64,000 nt of DNA, taken from positions 109,207 to 173,206 of the forward strand of contig NZ_WWGX01000071.1 in the NCBI RefSeq assembly GCF_009862265.1. The letters are read 5' to 3'. The DNA is from Streptomyces sp. SID8352 (lineage in GTDB: Bacteria; Actinomycetota; Actinomycetes; Streptomycetales; Streptomycetaceae). The first letter of the stretch is position 1. Every line of letters begins with the position of its first letter. A model generated the notes under the pieces. It had not been told where the DNA came from and did no database searches. It saw only the letters and a program-made list of their open reading frames with translations. The translations under genes were made by a program, and so were the position numbers. This document shows positions 17,254 through 23,514 of this stretch, one piece after another.

Positions 17254-18443
17254 GCGGCATCTCCTTCGTCGAGGGGCAGTGCGGCCCGGACCGTCCAGAG
17301 GGTGGAGTCATCCGACGGGGAAGGTTCCGGTCCGGCGCCGAAGGTGCCCCGCAGCAGCGCCACCCGCTCGCGCATCCCGACCAGCCCCGCGCCCGAACCG
17401 GGCACACGCGGACCGTCCTTCCCGCCGTACGGGCTGGTCACACGCACCCGCAGCACCCGCTCCCCGCAGGCGAGCCGCACCCGGACGGGGCCGGGCGCGG
17501 CGTGTTTGAGGGCGTTGGTGAGCGACTCCTGGACGATCCGGTAGGCGGCCAGTTCGACCGGGGCGGGCAGCCCCTGGCCGTGCTCCGCCTCCAGGGTGAC
17601 GTCGAGTCCGTTGGCGCGGGCGCCCTCGACCAGCGCGCCGAGCCCGTCGAGGGTGGGCGCGGCGGCGGGCCCGCGGTCGCCGGCGGTGTCCCGGAGGAGC
17701 CCGATCAGCCGCCGCATCTCGGCCAGTCCGGCGACGCTGTTCTCCCGGATCACCCCGAGCGCCCGCCGGGTGGTCGCCGGATCGTCCAGCGAGAGCGCGG
17801 CGGTGGAGTGGATGGCGATGGCCGACAGGTGGTTGGCGACCAGGTCGTGCAGCTCCCGGGCCATCCGGGAGCGTTCCGCGGTGACCGCCTGGACCCGGTC
17901 CTTCTCGGCCAGCAGCGCGGTCTGCTCGGCGCGCAGCCGGGCGGCGTCGGCGGCCTCGCGGTGGCTGCGCACGATCAGCCCCGTGGAGGCGGGCGCGAAC
18001 GACACGATGCCGACCGCCACCCCGATCAGCAGCGCCTCCGGGACCCGCCACAGCGCGTACGGCACCACCGCTCCGGCGACCGTGAGCAGCCCGGTGATCC
18101 AGGGGATGCGGCGGGCGGAGGCGGGCGGTCCGTAGAGCACGGCGGCGTACATCAGATCGGTGTACATCATGATCGTCACCAGATTGCCCCGGGTGACGGT
18201 GTCGGCGATCAGCGCGGCCGTGCCGGTCAGCAGGGCGGCCCGGGGCGCGGCGCGGCGCAGCACCTCGCAGCCCGCCGTGAGCGCGAGCGGGACCAGCGGC
18301 ACCCAGGGGGCGCCGAGCAGCACGAACGGCTCGCCGGCGGGCCGTACGCCCAGCCCGAGGCCCCACAGCAGCAGCCCGCCGAGCAGTCCCGCCGTCGCCG
18401 CGTACACGTCGAAGCGGTGCGGGCGGGGGAGTCGTACGGCCAT
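17250..18443 (-). CDS. chiS: Sensor histidine kinase, HisKA_3 type
   Basis: A 397-aa membrane sensor kinase. Four or five hydrophobic segments occupy residues 10-150, with no sizeable extracellular domain. The phospho-acceptor motif is MARELHDLVANHLSAIAIHS, typical of HisKA_3 kinases paired with NarL regulators. The ATPase end contains RIVQESLTNALKHA (N box) and GSGAGLVGMRERVALLRG (G box). ATG at 18443 is preferred over an upstream GTG at 18506, because the hydrophobic region starts soon after it. It is translationally coupled to chiR. The sensed ligand is unlikely to be chitin polymer directly, given the lack of an extracellular domain; this is inference. Confidence 0.83.
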   Translation of the reverse strand: MAVRLPRPHRFDVYAATAGLLGGLLLWGLGLGVRPAGEPFVLLGAPWVPLVPLALTAGCEVLRRAAPRAALLTGTAALIADTVTRGNLVTIMMYTDLMYAAVLYGPPASARRIPWITGLLTVAGAVVPYALWRVPEALLIGVAVGIVSFAPASTGLIVRSHREAADAARLRAEQTALLAEKDRVQAVTAERSRMARELHDLVANHLSAIAIHSTAALSLDDPATTRRALGVIRENSVAGLAEMRRLIGLLRDTAGDRGPAAAPTLDGLGALVEGARANGLDVTLEAEHGQGLPAPVELAAYRIVQESLTNALKHAAPGPVRVRLACGERVLRVRVTSPYGGKDGPRVPGSGAGLVGMRERVALLRGTFGAGPEPSPSDDSTLWTVRAALPLDEGDAA

Positions 18444-18592
18444 GTCCCCATCCAACACGGGCCCCGCGCCGTCCGCCCGCTCCCCGGGGAGGGTCCGGGA
18501 CTGCATCCTTCGATGTACCCGGGGTTCGTCACCGGCGACGACGCCGCGGCCCGGCGCGCGCGGGAGGCTGGAGCGGACGAGGGGAGACCGCC

Positions 18593-19171
18593 GTGGTCAT
18601 CGGACTGATCATCGCCTGCGAGGTGGGCTTCTGGGTGCTCCTGGCCCTGGGCCTGGCCACCCGCTACCTGCTGAAGCGGCCCCGCGCGGGCGCGCTCCTG
18701 CTCCTCGGCGAGCCGGTCCTGGAACTGGTCCTGTTCGCCGTCACCGCCATCGACCTGCGCGGCGGCGCCGAACCGGGCTGGCAGCACGGCCTGGCCGCGC
18801 TGTACCTCGGGTACACGGTCGCCTACGGGCGCTACACGCTGCACTGGCTGGACGGGCACGCCGCGCACCGCCTGGCGGGCGCCCCGCGCCCGCCGAAGCC
18901 GCCCCGCCACGGGATGGCCCGGGCCCGCCACGAGGGCGGGCTGTGGCTGCGCACCGTGCTGGGCGCCGCGGTGGCCTGCGCGCTGCTCCAGGGCGCCGTC
19001 TGGTACGTCGGCGACGCGGGGGACACCGCGTCGCTGCGGAGCTTCCAGGGGGCGGCGCTGCGGACCGTGGCCCTGCACGGGCTGATCGCGCTGTCCTACG
19101 CGGTGTGGCCGAGGAAGGCCCCCGCCGACGGCTCCGGGGAGGCCCGGCGGGAGGAGCGGGCGCACCGCTGA
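18593..19171 (+). CDS. Hypothetical four-helix membrane protein
   Basis: A 192-aa protein with about four hydrophobic segments (residues 2-25, 38-54, 60-78 with the TLHWLDGHAAHRL edge, and 118-137 plus 155-172). A basic Pro-rich cytoplasmic loop lies around residues 90-112, and the C-terminus is strongly charged. No enzymatic motif is seen and I do not recognise the family beyond conserved Streptomyces membrane proteins. GTG at 18593 follows GAGGGGAGA. It is divergent from chiS with a 149-bp shared upstream region, so co-regulation is possible but unproven. Confidence 0.75.
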   Translation: MVIGLIIACEVGFWVLLALGLATRYLLKRPRAGALLLLGEPVLELVLFAVTAIDLRGGAEPGWQHGLAALYLGYTVAYGRYTLHWLDGHAAHRLAGAPRPPKPPRHGMARARHEGGLWLRTVLGAAVACALLQGAVWYVGDAGDTASLRSFQGAALRTVALHGLIALSYAVWPRKAPADGSGEARREERAHR

Positions 19172-19211
19172 GGGCGCTGCGGGCCCGTACGGCCGCCCCG
19201 GGCCCCGCGGG

Positions 19212-19733
19212 GTGCTCCGCCGGGCCCGGCGGGCCGCCCGGACCACGCCCGACGGCCGCCTGGTCCCGCTCGCCGAGCAGGACCGGGGCCGGTGGGACAC
19301 CGGGATGATCACCGAGGGCGTCGGCGTGCTCCGGGCGGCCCTCGCCCGGGACCGGCTGGGCGAGTTCCAGGCCCAGGCCGCCATCGCCGCCCCGCACGCC
19401 GACGCGGCCACCGCCGAGGAGACCGACTGGGTCCAGATCGTGGAGTGGTACGACGAGCCGGTCGGCCTGAGCGACAGCCCCGTCGTCCGGCTCAACCGCG
19501 CGGTCGCGGTCGGGGAGGCCGACGGGCCGCGCGCCGGTCTCGCCGCGCTCGCGGAGCTGGATCCGGCGCTGCCCCGGTACACCGCGGTCGCGGCCCACCT
19601 CCACGAGCGCGACGGCGATCCGGTGACCGCGGCCCGGCTGTACGCCGAGGCGGCCCACCGGGCGCCCAGCCTCGCGGAGCGCGACCACCTGACCCGGCGG
19701 GCCGCCCGGCTCAACGCCCGCCGCGTCACCTGA
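19212..19733 (+). pseudogene. Remnant of an ECF42-type sigma factor (C-terminal domain only)
   Basis: The 173-residue frame matches the C-terminal tetratricopeptide-like extension of SigJ/ECF42 sigma factors: RRAARTTPDGRLVPLAEQDR, the EFQAQAAIAA helix, ETDWVQIVEWYDE, SPVVRLNRAVAVGEADGP and the closing APSLAERDHLTRRAARLN. Complete proteins are about 400 aa and begin with sigma-2 and sigma-4 domains. Here the frame begins only 40 bp after the preceding stop, so both DNA- and polymerase-binding parts are missing. Some core positions look drifted (AAPHADA for AALHADA). The DGPF/YCII-type partner genes usually beside ECF42 are absent. Read as a decaying 5'-deleted gene; expression of the remnant as a stand-alone protein is possible but unsupported. 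Confidence 0.75.
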
Positions 19734-19839
19734 CGGGGCGCCGGGGGAGGGCGCCCGGGCCACGGAGAGCGGCGCCGGAGAGCGGCGCCGGGCCGGGGCG
19801 CCCGGGAGCGCGGGGTGCCGCGTCAGCGCGGGTGCCGCG

Positions 19840-20412
19840 TCAGCGCTCCCCGCCCGGCACCCAGAGCACGTCGCCGACCGCCTTGTTGGCCGTGCGGGCC
19901 AGGATGAACAGGAGGTCGGAGAGGCGGTTCAGATACGTCGCCGTGAGCGGGTTCATGGTGTCGCCGTGCGCCTCCAGCGCCGCCCAGGTGGAGCGCTCGG
20001 CACGGCGCACCACCGTGCACGCCTGGTGCAGCAGGGCCGCGCCGGGGGTGCCCCCGGGCAGGATGAAGGAGCGCAGCTTCTCCAGCTCGGCGAGGAAGCG
20101 GTCGCAGTCGGCCTCCAGCCGGTCGACGTAGAACTGCTCGACCCGCAGCGGGGGGTACGCGGGGTTCTCCGCCACCGGGGTGGACAGGTCGGCGCCCACG
20201 TCGAACAGGTCGTTCTGGACGCGGACGAGGACCTCGGTGACGTCCTCCGGCAGTCCGCCCAGGGCGATGGCCGTGCCGATCACCGCGTTGGCCTCGTTGG
20301 CGTCGGCGTAGGCGGAGATCCTGAGGTCCGTCTTGGGGACCCGGCTCATGTCGCCGAGGGCGGTGGTGCCCTGGTCGCCGGTGCGGGTGTAGATGCGCGT
20401 CAGATTGACCAT
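19840..20412 (-). CDS. Cob(I)alamin adenosyltransferase, PduO type
   Basis: Transfers the adenosyl group of ATP to Co(I) corrinoid, producing adenosylcobalamin. The 190-aa single-domain protein shows the PduO signatures: N-terminal TRIYTRTGDQGTTAL, RVPKTDLRISAYADANEANAVIG, the middle RVQNDLFDVGADLSTP and the C-terminal TVVRRAERSTW with the nucleotide-binding arginines. AdoCbl is the cofactor of the mutase encoded by icmA 29 kb away and of methylmalonyl-CoA mutase. The ATG at 20412 follows a weak ribosome site. It stands alone, transcribed leftwards. Confidence 0.92.
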   Translation of the reverse strand: MVNLTRIYTRTGDQGTTALGDMSRVPKTDLRISAYADANEANAVIGTAIALGGLPEDVTEVLVRVQNDLFDVGADLSTPVAENPAYPPLRVEQFYVDRLEADCDRFLAELEKLRSFILPGGTPGAALLHQACTVVRRAERSTWAALEAHGDTMNPLTATYLNRLSDLLFILARTANKAVGDVLWVPGGER

Positions 20413-20529
20413 GGGGCCAGCGTAGTGACGGCCCGCCCGGAGCGGGCGCCGATGTGCCGGGCGCCACGCGGCCGGGCGGGACGGGGGAGCGGAGTCCCGG
20501 CCGTCCCGCCCGGCGTCCGGTGCCGTCCG

Positions 20530-21264
20530 TCAGATGCCGCAGGAGGACGCGGACCAGTACGGCGACGGGTCGAAGGCCACGTGGGTGTGGGTGCTGTGGC
20601 CCGGGTAGCCGGGGCCGAGGATCTCCGAGAAGCCGTGCACCCGGGCCTGGCGGGCGAGGGTGCAGAAGCTCGGCGAGCCGACCAGGTCGGCCGCGTCGCC
20701 GTAGAGGTGGCGGCTGCCCGCCGCGCCGCCGACGGCGCTGTTGCAGGAGGCGGAGCGGAACCCGCTGGAGATGGTGATCGGCACGTCGCCGAGGGCGTGC
20801 CGCAGGGCCTCCAGCTTCCACATGGTCTTCAGGGCGTTGGCCTTGGCGGTGGCCGCCGGTACCGCACCGCCCGCCCAGGTGGAGTTGCACCGGTTCAGTT
20901 CGGCGTAGGTGAAGTGCGCGGGGGTGCAGTCGTTGTCCTGGAGCGCGTAGATCCTGTTGAAGGTCGCCGGACCCGCCACACCGTCGGCGGCCAGCCCGTA
21001 CGCCGACTGGAACTTCTTGACGGCGGCGGTGGTCCGGGCGCCGTACTGGCCGTCGTAGGAGAGCCGCTCGCCGGAGGTGACCCAGCCGGCCACCCGGATC
21101 TGGAGCTGCGTCACATCGCTGCCGGAGGAGCCCTGGGAGAGGGTGCGGCCCCAGGTGTAGCAGCCGTCGGCCCGGGCCGTTCCCGCGCCGGCGGCCACAC
21201 CGAGCATTGAAGCTGCCATGACCATGACAAATGAGAGGAGGATGCGTGTCGTGCGTCCGACCAT
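20530..21264 (-). CDS. Secreted M15A peptidase with peptidoglycan-binding domain
   Basis: A 244-aa exported protein. The signal peptide runs to about residue 32 (MVGRTTRILLSFVMVMAASM... ARA). A PG_binding_1 domain follows (about 38-100: SGSDVTQLQIRVAGW, YDGQYGARTTAAVKKFQ). The C-terminal M15A zinc peptidase has SSGFRSASCNSAVGG, metal ligands in SRHLYGDAADL and the final HTHVAFDP. Such proteins cleave D-Ala-D-Ala or related wall peptides. The start at 21264 follows GGGAG; the frame is open further upstream but without a signal peptide. It is divergent from the dehydrogenase gene across 352 bp. Confidence 0.88.
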   Translation of the reverse strand: MVGRTTRILLSFVMVMAASMLGVAAGAGTARADGCYTWGRTLSQGSSGSDVTQLQIRVAGWVTSGERLSYDGQYGARTTAAVKKFQSAYGLAADGVAGPATFNRIYALQDNDCTPAHFTYAELNRCNSTWAGGAVPAATAKANALKTMWKLEALRHALGDVPITISSGFRSASCNSAVGGAAGSRHLYGDAADLVGSPSFCTLARQARVHGFSEILGPGYPGHSTHTHVAFDPSPYWSASSCGI

Positions 21265-21616
21265 CTGGGTCTCCCGATCGACCGTCGTGGGGGTGGGGTC
21301 GCGGCGGCCCCTCGCTGCGGGGCGTCCGGCGACCAGCGTGCGCCACGACGCTACGCGCGTCAACAACTCATGCGTGAACAAAGGCGGTTGGTGGAAGGAA
21401 CACCGGCGGGGGGTCCTTTCGCCGGGCCTCCCGCCTCCGGGCCCGGAGGGGTCCGCCGGGCCCCCGCGGGGAGGGTCGGGAGCGGGACGTGACCGGCGTC
21501 TCACTGCGTGAGACGTGACACGCGTTACTAACCCGTCCCGCACCCGGCCGCTAGCGCTAGTGTCCGCGAGTAACAGTCAGGAACAGTCCGTGAGTGTCTC
21601 GAAGGGGAGTCGCACA
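21265..21616. other. Divergent intergenic region
   Basis: 352 bp between the M15 peptidase (leftward) and the dehydrogenase (rightward), which should hold both promoters. A perfect 10-bp palindrome CTAGCGCTAG lies at 21551-21560, 57 bp before the dehydrogenase start. The dehydrogenase ribosome site GAAGGGGAG is at 21601-21609. I could not assign promoter boxes. Confidence 0.5.
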
Positions 21617-22465
21617 GTGGCACGGAAGCTCGCCGTCATCGGAGCCGGTCTCATGGGATCCGGTATCGCCCAGGTCTCCGCCCAGGCGGGCTGGGACGTC
21701 GTCCTGCGCGATGTCACCGACGAGGCGCTGCGCCGCGGCACCGACGGCATCAGGGCGTCGTTCGACCGGTTCGTCGCCAAGGACCGGCTCACCGCCGAGG
21801 ACGCCGGGGCCGCCCTCGCGCGCATCACCCCGACCACCGACCTGGACGCCGTCGCGGACGCCGACATCGTCGTCGAGGCCGTCTTCGAGCGGCTGGACGT
21901 CAAGCACGAGATCTTCCGCGCGCTGGACAAGCTGGTGAAGGACGAGGCGGTCCTCGCCTCCAACACCTCCGCCATCCCGATCACCAAGATCGCGGCGGTC
22001 ACCGGGCGTCCCGAGCGGGTCGTCGGCACCCACTTCTTCTCGCCGGTCCCGATGATGCGGCTCTGCGAACTGGTGCGCGGCCACAAGACCAGCGACGAGA
22101 CGCTGGCCACCGCCCGGGAGTTCGCCGAGTCCACCGGCAAGACCTGTGTCGTCGTCAACCGCGACGTGGCCGGCTTCGTGACGACCCGTCTCATCTCGGC
22201 CCTCGTGGTCGAGGCCGCCAAGCTCTACGAGTCGGGCGTCGCCAGCGCCGAGGACATCGACCTCGCCTGCAAGCTGGGCTTCGGCCATGCGATGGGGCCG
22301 CTGGCCACCGCCGACCTGACCGGCGTGGACGTCCTGCTGCACGCCACGGAGAACATCTACACCGAGTCCCAGGACGAGAAGTTCGCCCCGCCGGAGCTGA
22401 TGCGCCGGATGGTGGACGCCGGTGACATCGGGCGCAAGAGCGGGCAGGGCTTCTACAAGCACTGA
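21617..22465 (+). CDS. 3-hydroxybutyryl-CoA dehydrogenase
   Basis: An NAD(P)-dependent dehydrogenase acting on 3-hydroxyacyl-CoA. The 282-aa protein has the dinucleotide fold GAGLMGSGIAQVSAQAG at the N-terminus, acidic Asp at the end of strand 2, SNTSAIPITKIAA, the catalytic histidine region VGTHFFSPVPMMRLCEL, and a C-terminal dimerisation domain ending RKSGQGFYKH. GTG at 21617 (VARKLAVIGAG) is chosen because GAAGGGGAG lies seven bases before it and length then matches the family; the frame is open from 21515. In this genus it supplies C4 acyl-CoA intermediates, linking to the thiolase at 39.8 kb and to isobutyryl-CoA mutase. Confidence 0.93.
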   Translation: MARKLAVIGAGLMGSGIAQVSAQAGWDVVLRDVTDEALRRGTDGIRASFDRFVAKDRLTAEDAGAALARITPTTDLDAVADADIVVEAVFERLDVKHEIFRALDKLVKDEAVLASNTSAIPITKIAAVTGRPERVVGTHFFSPVPMMRLCELVRGHKTSDETLATAREFAESTGKTCVVVNRDVAGFVTTRLISALVVEAAKLYESGVASAEDIDLACKLGFGHAMGPLATADLTGVDVLLHATENIYTESQDEKFAPPELMRRMVDAGDIGRKSGQGFYKH

Positions 22466-22672
22466 CGCCGCATCCGCACCGTCGACATCACACGCCGGGG
22501 TGAATTCGGTATCGGTTCACTCACGGACGGCAACCTCTGAAGGTGACGGCCGGTCAGAGTTTGCATCGCCCGGCCGGGGCCGCGTCATGACCGCGCCACC
22601 CCGGCCGTGCCGAGAGGCCGTACACGCCGGGACACATTCGCGGAGCACCACGACGCACGCCGGGGAGCGCAT

Positions 22673-22996
22673 ATGCACATCAGGGGCGACCACGTCGAGC
22701 TGGTCGTCGGGGGCCGCCTCGACGTCCGCAGCGCGGCGGACGCCCGTACGGTCCTGCACTCGGCCGTCGACGACGGGGTCGGCGACCTCGTGCTGGACCT
22801 GTCAGAGCTGGACTCCTGGGACGCCACCGGGCTCGGAGTGATCATGGGTGCGCACCGCCGGGCCGGGCGCCGCGGGCGACGGCTGGTCCTGCGCGACGTA
22901 CCGCCGCAGATGCAGCGCCTGCTGGTGGCCACCCGGCTGCACCGCATCCTCGCGATCGAGGGCGGCATCGGTGTGGAGAGCCTGCCGAGGGTGTGA
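22673..22996 (+). CDS. STAS-domain protein, anti-sigma antagonist type without the phospho-serine
   Basis: A 107-aa single STAS domain: LVVGGRLDVRSAADAR, LVLDLSELDSWDATGLGVIMG, and C-terminal LVATRLHRILAIEGG. SpoIIAA/BldG proteins carry the kinase target serine in M-D-S-[ST]-G; here the sequence is W-D-A51-T52-G, so the usual acceptor is alanine. It may act permanently as the unphosphorylated, anti-sigma-binding form, or use Thr52; both are inference. The ATG at 22673 follows GGGGAG at five bases; a longer frame begins at 22607. No anti-sigma factor is adjacent; the next gene is the large ATPase. Confidence 0.85.
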   Translation: MHIRGDHVELVVGGRLDVRSAADARTVLHSAVDDGVGDLVLDLSELDSWDATGLGVIMGAHRRAGRRGRRLVLRDVPPQMQRLLVATRLHRILAIEGGIGVESLPRV

Positions 22997-23514
22997 CCCC
23001 TCCGGCGCCGGGTCCCGCCCGGCGTGCGCGGCCTGCGGAGCGTGCCGGTGGCGGTTCCGGGGCCGGTGACGGCGTTGGCGGCGGGTGCCGGGTGCCGGGT
23101 GTCGGGCGGTGGGTGTCGGCACGGTACGGGTTCCCTCGCGGGTGACCGGGGTGACCGGGGTGACCGGGGTGACCGGGGTGCCGCGCGGGGCCGGGTCGTC
23201 GTGCGGGCGGGTGCCGGGCGCGGAGCGCGCCCGTGAACACGGCGGGCGCGGGTGCGCTGCGGCGGGCGGCGGCGCGGGACGGGACCCGGCGAATCCGCCC
23301 TCCGCACGCAATCCTCACGAGACCGTGATGTCCCGGGCGGCCCGGTACCCCGGACTGTCGGCGATACTGGGCGAAGGTTTAGGGTCTGGCTGCCCGCCGA
23401 CTCGCGACCCACTGGCGGGCCCGGACCAGAGGCGACAGCGCGGTGTGCGGCAAGGCCGGGAGGGGACGGCCCCGACCGGGGCCCGGCACACGACGCTTTT
23501 GGGGGCTTTGACCG
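22997..23514. other. Non-coding region before the ATPase gene
   Basis: 518 bp of GC-rich sequence. It contains a run of GGTGCCGG-like and GTGACCGGG repeats (23075-23180) and less GC-rich DNA at 23300-23400 that may hold the promoter of the downstream gene. No convincing gene on either strand. Confidence 0.5.
23142..23177. repeat. 9-bp tandem repeat GTGACCGGG, four perfect copies
   Basis: Four exact head-to-tail copies, followed by a partial GTGCCG. The preceding 70 bp contain degenerate relatives (GTGCCGGGT). In a non-coding gap, so length variation between strains would be tolerated. Confidence 0.9.
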
